From Bacillus sp. es.036 (GTDB lineage Bacteria; Bacillota; Bacilli; Bacillales; Guptibacillaceae), in the NCBI RefSeq assembly GCF_002563635.1, contig NZ_PDIZ01000001.1, positions 3,348,001-3,412,000 of the forward strand: 64,000 nucleotides of DNA, written 5' to 3'. The notes beneath the pieces were generated by a model that ran no database searches, was not told the DNA's origin, and worked only from the letters and a program-made list of their open reading frames with translations. Made by a program: the position numbers and the translations under genes. Shown here one piece after another: positions 18,718 to 29,662 of this stretch. The first letter of the stretch is position 1. Every line of letters begins with the position of its first letter.

Positions 18718-19371
18718 TTATTCGTTTGCTTTTTTCGCTTCTTCCCAATCAGTAAGGAATTGATCTATTCCTTTGTCTGTTAGCGGGTGCTCAAGCATCT
18801 GAAGCACGACTTTCAACGGCATTGTGCCAATGTCAGCTCCGCGCAGGGCAGCTTCTGTTACGTGCATAGGGTGACGAATCGATGCAGCAATGATTTCAGT
18901 TTCGATGCCATGCACCGCGAACAGTTCAGAGATTTCAGAGATAAGATCAAGACCATTTTGACCGATATCATCAAGACGACCAAGGAATGGTGAGACGTAA
19001 GAAGCACCAGCTCGTGCTGCAAGCAATGCCTGGTTCGCAGAGAAAACAAGCGTTACGTTAGTCTTAATACCAGCTTCAGAGAATGCTTTAACTGCTTTCA
19101 TTCCTTCACGGTTCATTGGTACTTTCACTGTAATGTTTGGAGCGATTTCAGCAAGCTGTTTACCTTCTTCAATCATTTCCTCAGCTGTAGTGGAAACCAC
19201 TTCAGCACTAACCGATCCAGCTACAAGGCTAGTAATTTCACGAAGACGATCGTGAAAATTCACTTTCTCTTTCATAACGAGGGACGGATTCGTTGTTACA
19301 CCTGAAACGATACCCATATCATGTGCTTCTTTAATGTCAGTTAAGTTTGCGGAATCTATGAAAATTTTCAT
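18718..19371 (-). CDS. tal: Transaldolase (YwjH/fructose-6-phosphate aldolase subfamily)
   Basis: Pentose phosphate enzyme exchanging a dihydroxyacetone unit between sedoheptulose 7-phosphate and glyceraldehyde 3-phosphate. 217 residues, the short decameric TalC/MipB-like subfamily. The Schiff-base lysine is Lys83 in [16 protein letters not shown] at the N-terminus and [11 protein letters not shown] are conserved. The ATG follows AAAGGAGGACGAATGCA. A cre-like site upstream suggests some catabolite control. Order fba-tal-murZ-glpX equals B. subtilis fbaA-ywjH-murAB-ywjI. Confidence 0.94.
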   Translation of the reverse strand: MKIFIDSANLTDIKEAHDMGIVSGVTTNPSLVMKEKVNFHDRLREITSLVAGSVSAEVVSTTAEEMIEEGKQLAEIAPNITVKVPMNREGMKAVKAFSEAGIKTNVTLVFSANQALLAARAGASYVSPFLGRLDDIGQNGLDLISEISELFAVHGIETEIIAASIRHPMHVTEAALRGADIGTMPLKVVLQMLEHPLTDKGIDQFLTDWEEAKKANE

Positions 19372-19393
19372 TGCATTCGTCCTCCTTTAATTT

Positions 19394-19407
19394 AGAAAGC
19401 GTTTACG
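19394..19407 (-). promoter_or_regulatory. cre-like site upstream of tal
   Basis: AGAAAGCGTTTACG matches the CcpA operator consensus WGWAANCGNTNWCA at 13 of 14 positions, 22 bases upstream of the tal ATG. Confidence 0.4.
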
Positions 19408-19494
19408 AGAAAAATTTTAACATATTTTGTTTTGCGTTAGCAGATTTGGTTGTAAATAAATGAAAAATAGTCGCAAGGTAGTAGGTAGGGGATT

Positions 19495-19534
19495 AAAAAA
19501 CGGAAATCAGAAACCGCTCATAATAGAGCGGTTT
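19495..19534 (-). terminator. Intrinsic terminator of fba
   Basis: AAACCGCTC / GAGCGGTTT stem between fba and tal. The minus strand continues with a T-containing tract ending in TTTTTT. Confidence 0.75.
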
Positions 19535-19556
19535 TGATGATCCGATTTTAAGAAGA

Positions 19557-20420
19557 TTATGCTTTGTTTGAAGAACCGAATTCACGCATTTTGCCAATTA
19601 CTGTTTCTTTAATTGCATCGCGTGCAGGTCCCATGTATTTACGAGGATCGTAAAGATCTGGCTTTTCTTCAAGTACAGAACGAACTGCTTTAGCAGAAGA
19701 AATTTGGCTCTCCGTGTTAACGTTGATCTTAGCATGTCCAAATTTGATCGCTTTTTTAACGTCAGCTGTTGGAATACCAGTACCACCGTGAAGAACGAGA
19801 GGAACACCAGTCATTTTGCTGATTGTTTCCATGCGGTCGAATCCTAGGTTAGGTTCACCTTTGTAAGGACCGTGTACAGAACCAAGTGCAGGTGCGAAGC
19901 AGTCTACACCAGTTTCATTGATAAGGCGCTCACACTCTTCAGGAATCGCGTAAGCAGCATCAGCGTCTTCAACCACAAGATCGTCTTCTTGTCCGCCGAT
20001 ACGTCCAAGCTCAGCTTCTACAGAAACACCAACTGCATGTGCAGCTTCCACTACTTTAGAAGTAAGTGCGATGTTTTCGTCTAGAGGGTAGTGAGAACCA
20101 TCGATCATAACAGAAGTGAATCCAGCATTGATTGCTTGCATACACTTCTCGAAGCTAGAACCGTGGTCAAGGTGGATCGCAACTGGTACTGTAACCTTGT
20201 ACTCTTCCATAAGCGCTTCTACAATTGTAACAATTGTTTTGAATCCGCCCATGTAACGAGCAGCACCTTCAGAAACACCAAGGATAACTGGTGATTGTTC
20301 TTCTTGTGCAGCTTGTAGGATCGCTTGAGTGAACTCAAGGTTGTTAAGGTTAAATTGGCCAACTGCGTAGCCTTCTGCTTTACCTTTTTCGAGCATTTCT
20401 TTCATAGAAACTAAAGGCAT
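19557..20420 (-). CDS. fba: Class II fructose-1,6-bisphosphate aldolase
   Basis: Zinc-dependent glycolytic and gluconeogenic aldolase. 287 residues. Zinc and catalytic residues are visible in [13 protein letters not shown] (Asp85, His86), and the phosphate-binding loops in [15 protein letters not shown] and [10 protein letters not shown]. The ATG follows GAGGAGGATTTATC. The 5' region holds a perfect 15-bp palindrome 32 bases upstream of the ATG. Codon use is strongly biased towards highly expressed genes. A terminator separates it from tal. Confidence 0.96.
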   Translation of the reverse strand: MPLVSMKEMLEKGKAEGYAVGQFNLNNLEFTQAILQAAQEEQSPVILGVSEGAARYMGGFKTIVTIVEALMEEYKVTVPVAIHLDHGSSFEKCMQAINAGFTSVMIDGSHYPLDENIALTSKVVEAAHAVGVSVEAELGRIGGQEDDLVVEDADAAYAIPEECERLINETGVDCFAPALGSVHGPYKGEPNLGFDRMETISKMTGVPLVLHGGTGIPTADVKKAIKFGHAKINVNTESQISSAKAVRSVLEEKPDLYDPRKYMGPARDAIKETVIGKMREFGSSNKA

Positions 20421-20451
20421 GATAAATCCTCCTCAATCTAATTTAAAATTG

Positions 20452-20658
20452 CCAGGTCTGACCTGGAACATCTTAATAACGAATACCTGTTATTGAAGCA
20501 TGCAGATGCATCCAGAAAAAACTGTCTTCTACAAGATGGCACAAACGTGGTGTTTTTATGTATGCCACAGCTTAAGAAATTTCAGCTAATCTGAATTCAT
20601 TTGGTCTACAATTTATCCAAAAACACGGTTCTATTATAGCATATCACTTCTATAATAG
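20452..20658 (-). promoter_or_regulatory. fba upstream region: operator-like palindromes and -10 box
   Basis: CCAGGTCTGACCTGG at 20452-20466 is a perfect odd-centred palindrome close to the fba ribosome binding site. Farther up, CTATTATAG / CTATAATAG (20631-20639 with 20650-20658) is a 9-bp inverted repeat; its left arm contains a minus-strand TATAAT (20633-20638) that may be the -10 box. The -35 is poor. No known regulator was matched. Confidence 0.4.
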
Positions 20659-20711
20659 AAGGGGAAAAAGCCTGATTTAATAGGATTTGTTTATGTAAGC
20701 GTTACCTTTTG

Positions 20712-21080
20712 TTATGAAAGCGATGCTAATTCTTTTTTGACTGTTGCTCGAATCTCATCGATGTCAAAAGGCTTCGCAAAATGCGTTATTGCCCCTAAGT
20801 CCATCGCTTCATGGATCATGTCTAATTCGCCATATGCCGTCATGATGATAACAAGCGCTCTTGCTTCCATTTTTTTGATTCGCTTTAAAATCTCTAGCCC
20901 ATCCATTCCTGGGATTTTCATATCGAGAATAACTAAGTCAGGATCCTCACTTTTTACGATTGAGAGTGCTTGAACGCCGTTTGCTGCCTGGAATGTTTGA
21001 TAGCCTTCTTTTTGAAAGATTTCGTTAAGAAGGATGCGTATACCGTATTGATCATCTACGATTAAGATTTTTTCATTCAT
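20712..21080 (-). CDS. spo0F: Sporulation phosphorelay response regulator Spo0F
   Basis: Single-domain response regulator that receives phosphate from the sporulation kinases and passes it to Spo0B. 122 residues, receiver only. Phospho-acceptor Asp53 in [13 protein letters not shown], acidic pair Asp9-Asp10 and Lys103 in HFAKPFD are present. The stretch [20 protein letters not shown] is nearly identical to B. subtilis Spo0F. The ATG at 21080 follows GTAGGTG. It is divergent from ywjG and upstream of fba, as in B. subtilis. Confidence 0.97.
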   Translation of the reverse strand: MNEKILIVDDQYGIRILLNEIFQKEGYQTFQAANGVQALSIVKSEDPDLVILDMKIPGMDGLEILKRIKKMEARALVIIMTAYGELDMIHEAMDLGAITHFAKPFDIDEIRATVKKELASLS

Positions 21081-21147
21081 ATGTGAGCACCTACTTTTCC
21101 GTTAGTCTTATGTTTAAGTTCGCTTAAAGATCGCGAATCCCTTCCTG

Positions 21148-21175
21148 ATTATACATTGAGGGCTGATATTCGCAA
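21148..21175 (-). promoter_or_regulatory. SigA-type promoter of spo0F
   Basis: Minus-strand TTGCGA (21170-21175), 16 bases, then a perfect TATAAT (21148-21153), about 68 bases from the spo0F start. B. subtilis spo0F also has a SigH promoter; none was confidently found here. Confidence 0.55.
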
Positions 21176-21337
21176 GTGTTGAACAGTTTCGTTATAATAG
21201 TGACCGGTTATACATGTAAAATGTATTCGCTCATCCCACCTCCTTTTCGCTAGCCATTCATTTGTATACCTATACCCAGATCGACACAAAATTAGCTTTC
21301 ATTTTTTCATAAAAAAAAACAGAAAGGTAGTGATCCA

Positions 21338-21868
21338 ATGCTTAAGATTTTCACGACTCAGTTAATGGGTAAATTTAAAGGGATTCAGGATCAGCATGAA
21401 ATGATCATTGAAGATATTTCACGCTTGTTTGCTCAAATTATTACAGGCGGTGGTACAGTTTATTTCTATGGAGAAAACGAACTTCAGGGAGCTGCTCTTG
21501 AAGCAGTATACGGCTCTGAAAAGCTTCCCTCAAGTGCGATTCTTCATGATCCTGCCGATTTAACTGAGAATGATTGTGTCCTTTTATTTTCAAGGCTTAG
21601 TGAAGACGAAGCGGCTGCGAAGCATGCGGAAAAGTTTAAAGCGACTGGTGCAACGGTCGTCGGTATTTCCGCTACGCGAAAAGAATCCGATCCTATCCTT
21701 GAGCAAAACACCGATTTTCATATTAACACCGGATTAACGACCGGTCTTGTTCCAAATGATGAAGGAGAACGCATAGGTTATCCGGCCTTACTTACTTCGT
21801 TATATGTTTATCATGCTCTCTATTTAACCACTCGGGAAATACTAGAAGAACATGGCTACGAATTTTAA
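21338..21868 (+). CDS. ywjG: DUF2529 family protein (YwjG)
   Basis: 176-residue cytosolic protein of the DUF2529 family. Conserved parts are the start LKIFTTQLMGKFKGIQDQHE, GGTVYFYGENELQG and a C-terminal YPALLTSLYVYHALYLTT. The arrangement of beta strands and glycine loops resembles sugar-isomerase (SIS) folds, but no function is assigned and none is claimed. The ATG follows AGAAAGGTAGTG. It is divergent from spo0F and convergent with pyrG, the conserved Bacillus arrangement. Confidence 0.88.
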   Translation: MLKIFTTQLMGKFKGIQDQHEMIIEDISRLFAQIITGGGTVYFYGENELQGAALEAVYGSEKLPSSAILHDPADLTENDCVLLFSRLSEDEAAAKHAEKFKATGATVVGISATRKESDPILEQNTDFHINTGLTTGLVPNDEGERIGYPALLTSLYVYHALYLTTREILEEHGYEF

Positions 21869-21875
21869 GACTATA

Positions 21876-21919
21876 CAAAAAGACATCCCTTTCTCTGTAG
21901 AAAAGGATGTCTTTTTATT
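21876..21919 (+). terminator. Intrinsic terminator of ywjG
   Basis: AAAAAGACATCC / GGATGTCTTTTT stem, 8 bases after the ywjG stop. The second arm ends in a T-run. Confidence 0.88.
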
Positions 21920-21920
21920 A

Positions 21921-22081
21921 GGCTCTTTTCGTAGATATTGTTGCTTTTAGATAAGTGGTTAATTTCCGCTCCTACCCGCTTTCCGCGGGGCGGGCGGTGA
22001 GCCTCCTTCCGCTACAATTAGCGAAGTGTGGTTTTTTATTCAATAATTGATTCAAAAGCATCAATCTATTAGAAAAGAGCC
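21921..22081. repeat. Non-autonomous TIR element, internally deleted copy
   Basis: About 161 bp with 10-bp perfect ends GGCTCTTTTC / GAAAAGAGCC, nearly identical in its outer parts to the copy at 434-678. About 66 bp of the GC-rich core are missing between CCTCC and CTTCCGC, two related sequences, consistent with deletion between short repeats. Flanks TTTTTATTA (left) and TTTTTTTAATTA (right) are only an approximate duplication. It lies directly downstream of the pyrG stop; its end stem followed by T-rich sequence may also end pyrG transcripts. Confidence 0.85.
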
Positions 22082-22090
22082 TTTTTTTAA

Positions 22091-23713
<1,623 letters not shown>

Positions 23714-23871
23714 TCATGGTTTGTATTCTGCCCTTTTAGAAAGGGAGAGGATTCATCTGAAACGAGAGATTTTATTTTTTTAATAAAATCCATGCAGATG
23801 GATACAATTTTCTTTACTTAAACGGAAGGTCCACTCTTACTGGCTAAAAGCTTCTCAATTTGAGTATAAAA

Positions 23872-23927
23872 ACAAAAAAAAACAAAAGTGGCACCTGTCC
23901 CATAAATGGGGGGCACTTTTGTTTTTA
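23872..23927 (-). terminator. Strong terminator of rpoE with a GGTGCC-type core
   Basis: AACAAAAGTG / CACTTTTGTT stem with inner CCC / GGG pairing, followed on the minus strand by a run of about nine T. The core GTGCC...GGGACAGGTGCC resembles another element at 59224-59241. Together with small hairpins it fills the 315-base gap between rpoE and pyrG; no gene was seen there. Confidence 0.88.
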
Positions 23928-24016
23928 TATCGGATCTATAAATTAGTTTAGTATTTTGGTGAAGCCCAAAAATGATTCTACCGATTTCGCTACTGAAAGT
24001 CAAGAAGCGACAGAAA

Positions 24017-24505
24017 TTATTTCTTTTCTTCTTCGTCGTCTTCCACGTCGTCGTCATCTTCATCATCTAGGTCTTCATCATCCAAATCTTCTGTATCATC
24101 ATCGAAGTCGTCGTCATCAAAATCGTCAAGGTCATCAACTTCAAGATCTTCAAGATCGTCTTCATCATCTTCATCGAAACCAAGGTCATCTCCAGACTTC
24201 TTGCGTTTCTTAGGCTTGATTGTTGTTGCTAGCTCTTCTTGTGATTGCTCAACTGGGTACCAGCCTTTTAGACCCCACTGGTTGTCTCCAAGCGTTACAA
24301 ATCGACCATCCGTGTTCAGGTTTGTATAAACTTCTGCAAGCATTTCCTGAAGCTGTGAGGAAGATAAACCTTTCATCTTTCCAATCTGGTCCATCAGTTT
24401 ATAGAAAGAAACGGGTTTCTTCTCGTCCTGCAGGATGAAATACATAATATCAATCATGGATGTTTCTTGAATGTCTTCAGCAGACAGCTGTTTTACGCTA
24501 CTCAC
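24017..24505 (-). CDS. rpoE: RNA polymerase delta subunit
   Basis: Accessory subunit of Gram-positive RNA polymerase that speeds recycling and lowers non-specific RNA/DNA binding. 162 residues: an N-terminal winged-helix (HARE-HTH) domain of about 90 residues (SMIDIMYFILQDEKKPVSFY ... WGLKGWYP), then a basic patch KPKKRKK and a disordered tail made almost only of Asp and Glu. The GTG at 24505 is chosen because AAAGGGAG lies 10 bases upstream. Position upstream of pyrG is conserved in Bacillus. Confidence 0.95.
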   Translation of the reverse strand: MSSVKQLSAEDIQETSMIDIMYFILQDEKKPVSFYKLMDQIGKMKGLSSSQLQEMLAEVYTNLNTDGRFVTLGDNQWGLKGWYPVEQSQEELATTIKPKKRKKSGDDLGFDEDDEDDLEDLEVDDLDDFDDDDFDDDTEDLDDEDLDDEDDDDVEDDEEEKK

Positions 24506-24550
24506 GATATCGGCACTCCCTTTCAATTATCTCCTATGAATAATAGCTAC

Positions 24551-24599
24551 TAAAAAAACGAGCATTTCTTTTAAAACGATCGCGTTTCATGTTGCTCGT
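24551..24599 (-). terminator. Terminator between icmF and rpoE
   Basis: AACGAGCA / TGCTCGTT 8-bp stem followed on the minus strand by seven T. Confidence 0.7.
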
Positions 24600-24725
24600 T
24601 ATACCCTAATGCAAAACATACCATTCATTATAAACAAATTTACACAATCTATGCTACGATTTTCAAACAAATCTATTGAAATAACAGGATTTAATCTTCC
24701 ATACGCTCTTCTCTTTCGAACGAAA

Positions 24726-24750
24726 AGGAGGAAGGGAAGTCCTTCCTCCT
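24726..24750 (-). terminator. Stem-loop after icmF
   Basis: AGGAGGAAGG / CCTTCCTCCT 10-bp perfect stem with a 5-base loop, then TTTT on the minus strand. Probably ends the acyl-CoA operon. Confidence 0.75.
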
Positions 24751-24791
24751 ACAATAATATGAACGCTTGCATTTGACAAGTTCTTTACTGC

Positions 24792-27700
24792 CTACATATT
24801 ACGACGGTATTTCCCGCCCACTTCATAAAGAGCTCTTGTAATTTGGCCAAGGCTCGCGACCTTAACGGTTTCCATTAACTCTACAAAAATGTTTCCTTTA
24901 CTAAGAGCGGCACGCTTCAAGCGATTAAGCGCTTCTTCTGTCTTTTCAGAATGCGCTTCCTGGAACTGCTTTAAGTTCGTAATCTGCTGTTCCTTCTCTT
25001 CTTTACTCGCTCGCGCAAGTTCCATGTTCCACTCTTCTTCTGCTGGTGGATTCGGATTTTTATACGTATTTACACCAACGATCGGAAGCTCGCCGCTATG
25101 CTTTAACATCTCGTAATGCATGGACTCTTCTTGAATTTTGCCGCGCTGGTACTGTGTTTCCATCGCACCTAAAACCCCACCGCGCGCATTGATTTTCTCA
25201 AATTCACTAAGAACGGCTTCTTCCACAAGGTCTGTTAATTCTTCGATAATAAACGAACCTTGGAGCGGGTTTTCGTTCTTCGTTAACCCGTGCTCTTTTG
25301 TAATAATCATTTGAATGGCCATCGCCCGACGAACCGACTCCTCTGTCGGCGTTGTTACCGCTTCATCGTATGCATTCGTGTGAAGCGAGTTGCAGTTGTC
25401 ATGAATCGCCATTAAACCTTGTAGCGTTGTGCGTATATCATTAAAGTCCATCTCTTGCGCATGCAGAGAGCGACCTGACGTTTGAACATGATACTTTAAC
25501 TTCTGACTGCGCGCATTAGCGCCGTACTTCTCGCGCATCACCGTTGCCCAAATTCTGCGGGCCACTCTTCCAATGACCGTATACTCTGGATCCAGTCCAT
25601 TGCTAAAGAAGAACGAGAGATTTGGCGCAAATTTATCGATATCCATGCCGCGGCTTAAATAGTATTCCACATACGTAAAACCATTGGCAAGCGTAAATGC
25701 CAGCTGTGATATTGGATTGGCCCCAGCTTCTGCAATATGATACCCCGAAATCGATACAGAATAATAATTACGCACGTTTTCGTTAATAAAATATTCCTGA
25801 ATATCTCCCATCATTCGAAGGGCAAATTCCGTTGAAAAGATGCACGTGTTCTGTCCTTGATCTTCTTTTAAAATATCAGCTTGAACCGTACCACGAACGG
25901 TGCTCAGCGTGTGTGCCTTAATCTTTGTAAGCTCCTCGGCGTTTGCTTTCCGGCCTTCTTTTTCTTCAAAGCGCTGGATTTGCTGCTGGATAGCCGTGTT
26001 CATAAACATCGCAAGAATGATTGGCGCGGGGCCGTTAATCGTCATCGATACCGAAGTCGAAGGCGCACACAAATCAAACCCTGCATAAAGCTTTTTCATA
26101 TCATCAAGCGTACAAATGCTTACGCCACTTTCGCCAACTTTTCCGTAAATATCTGGTCGATAGTCTGGATCTTCTCCATATAGCGTGACGGAATCAAAGG
26201 CCGTGCTTAAGCGCTTTGCGTCTTCATTCTCAGAAAGGTAATGAAAGCGGCGATTCGTGCGCTCCGGTGTTCCTTCCCCTGCGAATTGACGCTTCGGGTC
26301 TTCGCCTTTTCGTTTAAACGGAAAAACACCCGCTGTATAAGGAAACGAGCCTGGTACGTTCTCTTTTAGAACCCAGCGAACGATTTCTCCCCAGTCCTCG
26401 TATTTCGGTAGAGAAACTTTAGGTATATCAAGGCCAGACAAACTCTTTGTCGTAAGCTCCGTCACGATTTCCTTCTCTCGGATCACCGTCACAAACTCTT
26501 TTCCGCTATACTTTTCTTTCACTTCAGGCCAGTTCTCGATGATTTTACGGGTTTCTGTATGCATGTCGTCCGTGTTTTGATCTTTCATCTTCGTTAGCAT
26601 GGCAATTGTCTCATCGCTATCTTCCGCACTCACAAGCATCTCAATTGTACCTTGGAGCTGGAACGCTTTTCGCGCAAGCTGAACTTGTTTCTCAACATAT
26701 TCATGATAGCGTCGAACGGAGCCAGAGATATCCTGTAAATATTGCTGGCGCTGCGGCGGAATAATCAAATTCAGCTTTTCAACAATATCACTCGTTTCGA
26801 TGTTTGTTGCCCAGTCATTGCGACATTTGCGATGAATGGTATCAACCAATGCTTTAAAAAGGGTATTCGTTCCCGGGTCATTAAATTGACTGGCGATCGT
26901 GCCATAGACGGGCATTTGATCTAAATTTTGCTCAAACAGCATGTGACTGCGCTGATATTGCTTCTTTACATCACGCAAGGCATCTTCAGAACCTTTTCGC
27001 TCGTATTTATTAATGACAATCAAATCAGCAAAGTCGATCATATCAATTTTTTCAAGCTGAGAAGGCGCACCGAATTCACTTGTCATCACGTACATGGAAA
27101 CATCGGAAATTTCAACGATCTCGGCATCCCCCTGGCCGATTCCGCTCGTTTCAATGATGATCAAGTCATAGCCAGCCGCCTTCACAACTGTTAGCGCTTC
27201 ACGAATCGAAAGCGAAAGCTCGGTTTTTGATTTCCGAGTTGCAAGGCTTCTCATAAAGACGCGATCATTGTGAATCGCGTTCATACGAATTCTGTCACCG
27301 AGCAGAGCGCCGCCAGTCTTTTGTTTTGTCGGATCAATGGAAAGGATCGCAACCGTTTTATCATCAAATTCATTAATGAAACGTCGCACAAGCTCATCGG
27401 TTAAGGAACTTTTCCCCGCGCCACCGGTTCCAGTAATCCCAAGAACAGGTGAATCGGTTGCCATATTCTTCAGCTTATCGAACACTTGCTCAGCAGCGGC
27501 CGCCGTCTCTTCTGTGCGCTCTCCTCCATAGCTTTCCGCTAGCGTAATGAGACTTGATACAGCTTGAGGATCACGTTCATGCAAACGATCAATCTGATTA
27601 TCAATTTGTTTAAATGTCGGGAAATCACATTCCTTGATCATGTGGTCGATCATGCCTTGAAGTCCAAGATCGCTGCCATCATCAGGTGAGAAAATACGTG

Positions 27701-28055
27701 ATATTCCGTAGGCGTGAAGTTCTTTAATTTCCTTAGGAATAATGACGCCGCCTCCCCCACCATAAATCTTAACGTGAGAAGCCCCCTTTTCCTTCAAAAG
27801 ATCGTACATGTATTTAAAATACTCCATGTGACCGCCCTGGTAGGAAGAAATCGCAATTCCCTGCGCATCTTCCTGAATCGCAGCATTGACAACTTCCTCA
27901 ACAGACCGGTTATGACCAAGATGGATCACTTCTGCTCCACTTGCCTGCAAAATTCGACGCATAATGTTAATGGATGCATCGTGACCGTCAAATAAACTTG
28001 AAGCGGTTACAAAACGAACGTGGTTAACCGGTTTATACGTTTCAACTACACTCAC
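24792..28055 (-). CDS. icmF: Fused isobutyryl-CoA mutase (IcmF)
   Basis: Coenzyme-B12 enzyme interconverting isobutyryl-CoA and butyryl-CoA, with its own G-protein chaperone. 1087 residues in the IcmF order: B12-binding domain (1 to about 140, cobalt-ligand motif DGHDAS with His25), MeaB-like GTPase domain (Walker [10 protein letters not shown] at 209-217, later VINKYE), and the large acyl-CoA mutase subunit with [20 protein letters not shown] and [14 protein letters not shown]. Some IcmF enzymes also act on pivalyl- or isovaleryl-CoA; the substrate cannot be fixed here. GTG start, 7 bases after GAGGAGG. Last gene of the acyl-CoA operon, 13 bases after the TetR gene. Confidence 0.93.
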   Translation of the reverse strand: MSVVETYKPVNHVRFVTASSLFDGHDASINIMRRILQASGAEVIHLGHNRSVEEVVNAAIQEDAQGIAISSYQGGHMEYFKYMYDLLKEKGASHVKIYGGGGGVIIPKEIKELHAYGISRIFSPDDGSDLGLQGMIDHMIKECDFPTFKQIDNQIDRLHERDPQAVSSLITLAESYGGERTEETAAAAEQVFDKLKNMATDSPVLGITGTGGAGKSSLTDELVRRFINEFDDKTVAILSIDPTKQKTGGALLGDRIRMNAIHNDRVFMRSLATRKSKTELSLSIREALTVVKAAGYDLIIIETSGIGQGDAEIVEISDVSMYVMTSEFGAPSQLEKIDMIDFADLIVINKYERKGSEDALRDVKKQYQRSHMLFEQNLDQMPVYGTIASQFNDPGTNTLFKALVDTIHRKCRNDWATNIETSDIVEKLNLIIPPQRQQYLQDISGSVRRYHEYVEKQVQLARKAFQLQGTIEMLVSAEDSDETIAMLTKMKDQNTDDMHTETRKIIENWPEVKEKYSGKEFVTVIREKEIVTELTTKSLSGLDIPKVSLPKYEDWGEIVRWVLKENVPGSFPYTAGVFPFKRKGEDPKRQFAGEGTPERTNRRFHYLSENEDAKRLSTAFDSVTLYGEDPDYRPDIYGKVGESGVSICTLDDMKKLYAGFDLCAPSTSVSMTINGPAPIILAMFMNTAIQQQIQRFEEKEGRKANAEELTKIKAHTLSTVRGTVQADILKEDQGQNTCIFSTEFALRMMGDIQEYFINENVRNYYSVSISGYHIAEAGANPISQLAFTLANGFTYVEYYLSRGMDIDKFAPNLSFFFSNGLDPEYTVIGRVARRIWATVMREKYGANARSQKLKYHVQTSGRSLHAQEMDFNDIRTTLQGLMAIHDNCNSLHTNAYDEAVTTPTEESVRRAMAIQMIITKEHGLTKNENPLQGSFIIEELTDLVEEAVLSEFEKINARGGVLGAMETQYQRGKIQEESMHYEMLKHSGELPIVGVNTYKNPNPPAEEEWNMELARASKEEKEQQITNLKQFQEAHSEKTEEALNRLKRAALSKGNIFVELMETVKVASLGQITRALYEVGGKYRRNM

Positions 28056-28068
28056 TGCTGTTCCTCCT

Positions 28069-28695
28069 CTATACGTTTTTGGCTTCGATCGCCTGCATCA
28101 AAAATCCTTCTTGCATTTTGGTGTATTCTTCAATTGAATAATGTGAATGCAGCGCCCAACGCCTAAAGGTCCACATCTGCCCCTGCACAAGAATGTTATG
28201 CGCAGCGCCGTAGATCTCGTCTTCTGTCAGGCGTAGCTTCCCTTCCGTCACGCACTCTTCAATCAGTCGCTCAAAAATTTCGGCCATACCGAGTTCCTTT
28301 TTTAATACGTAGGGAAGCGTCTCCCGCGGGAGCGATTTTGCTTCCTGGTACATGACAAGCACTTCATCCTGCATATCATCCATGACATGATAAAATGCAT
28401 GAAGGGCCTGCCTCAGCCGCTCAATCCCCGTTATATCTGGCTTCAGCTGTTCTTCGAGCCTCTCGCGCACTTCATCGTAGATACTGTCGCAAACAAGATA
28501 CAGCACATCTTCTTTTTTTCGAATGTATTCATAAAGCGTCCCAATGCTAAACCCGGCGACACGAGCGATCTCTCTCGTTGTTGTCCGATGAAACCCTTTT
28601 TCTTTGAAAAGAGAGACCGCCGCTTTAATCATTTGCTCGCGACGTTTCTGGATCAGCTTCTCATCTTTCACCATCGAAGGCACGTTCTTCTTCAC
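28069..28695 (-). CDS. TetR/AcrR family transcriptional regulator
   Basis: 208-residue repressor-type protein. The N-terminal helix-turn-helix (about 20-65) reads [20 protein letters not shown] then [19 protein letters not shown]; the C-terminal half is helical, for ligand binding and dimerisation. It overlaps meaB by 4 bases at a GTGA and is followed by icmF, so it is co-transcribed and probably senses an acyl-CoA from this pathway. It is not a close match to B. subtilis FadR, although FadR is also a TetR protein. GTG start inferred from the overlap; the ribosome binding site is poor. Confidence 0.88.
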   Translation of the reverse strand: MKKNVPSMVKDEKLIQKRREQMIKAAVSLFKEKGFHRTTTREIARVAGFSIGTLYEYIRKKEDVLYLVCDSIYDEVRERLEEQLKPDITGIERLRQALHAFYHVMDDMQDEVLVMYQEAKSLPRETLPYVLKKELGMAEIFERLIEECVTEGKLRLTEDEIYGAAHNILVQGQMWTFRRWALHSHYSIEEYTKMQEGFLMQAIEAKNV

Positions 28696-29654
28696 CTTCC
28701 CATCCCCTTCCTCTCAAGACTGCCGTCCATGTAATTCTGAAGCAGCTTTACAGCAGCTGAGTAAGGGTCAATGGAACCACTTGTCACTTCCTCGACCCAG
28801 CCTTTCTCCGTTTCTTCATATTCCATAAGCTTTTTCATCATTTCAGCATGCACTACTTCCATCACTTCACGCTCAAGGGACGTTTTACGCCGAGCATCAC
28901 GCTCACCGGAAGCTTTGCTGTATTCAAAGTGTTCCTGCATTCGTTTCCACACTTTTTCAAGACCTAGATTCTGAACAGAGATCGCCTTTACAATTGGCGG
29001 GCGCCACGGTGCATCATGCTTCACAAGATCGAGCATACTTTCAAGCTCGGCAAGAAGCTTCGGAACGCCTGGTAAATCCGCTTTATTCACGACAAAGAGA
29101 TCTGCAATTTCCATGATGCCAGCCTTAAAGACTTGCACGACATCTCCGCTACCCGGATTTAAAACGACCGCAATCGTATCCGCGATTTTCATAATGTCGA
29201 GCTCCGATTGCCCAACCCCGACCGTTTCAATCAAAATAACATCAAATCCAAACGCATCCATCAAACGAACGGTTTCTTTCGTCGTTCGCGATAGTCCTCC
29301 AAGGCTTCCTCTTGTTCCCATACTCCGAATAAATACGCCTTGATCTGTAAAATGCTCCGCCATCCGAACCCGATCGCCAAGAAGAGCCCCACCGCTAAAC
29401 GGACTCGTCGGGTCAACAGCGACAACGCCAACGGTAAAGTTTTGTTTTCTTAAGTACGTAATCAGACGATTCACGAGTGAACTTTTTCCGGCGCCAGGTG
29501 ACCCAGTCATGCCAATATAGTGGGCCCGCCCTGTCATCGGATGAATATCCTTCAGCAATTCTAATTTATCCTCAGCATCATTTTCGACAAGACTAATGGC
29601 TTTAGCGAGCGCTCGCTCATCCTTTTTTGAAAGTCGTTCTGCGAGTGGATGCAT
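28692..29654 (-). CDS. meaB: MeaB/ArgK-type G3E GTPase
   Basis: GTPase chaperone that guards B12-dependent acyl-CoA mutases by gating cofactor loading. 320 residues: Walker A GSPGAGKSSL at 51-60, switch regions [19 protein letters not shown] and ETVGVGQSE, base-recognition NKAD. Its presence beside icmF is noteworthy because IcmF already contains a fused G-domain; this second copy could serve another mutase elsewhere in the genome or act on IcmF. It starts 8 bases after the upstream acyl-CoA dehydrogenase stop. Confidence 0.93.
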   Translation of the reverse strand: MHPLAERLSKKDERALAKAISLVENDAEDKLELLKDIHPMTGRAHYIGMTGSPGAGKSSLVNRLITYLRKQNFTVGVVAVDPTSPFSGGALLGDRVRMAEHFTDQGVFIRSMGTRGSLGGLSRTTKETVRLMDAFGFDVILIETVGVGQSELDIMKIADTIAVVLNPGSGDVVQVFKAGIMEIADLFVVNKADLPGVPKLLAELESMLDLVKHDAPWRPPIVKAISVQNLGLEKVWKRMQEHFEYSKASGERDARRKTSLEREVMEVVHAEMMKKLMEYEETEKGWVEEVTSGSIDPYSAAVKLLQNYMDGSLERKGMGR

Positions 29655-29662
29655 AGCGCTTC

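Noticed and set aside
20694-20707. cre site near the spo0F stop (TGTAAGCGTTACCT)
   Set aside because: Only 12 of 14 positions match and it lies downstream of spo0F, far from the fba start.
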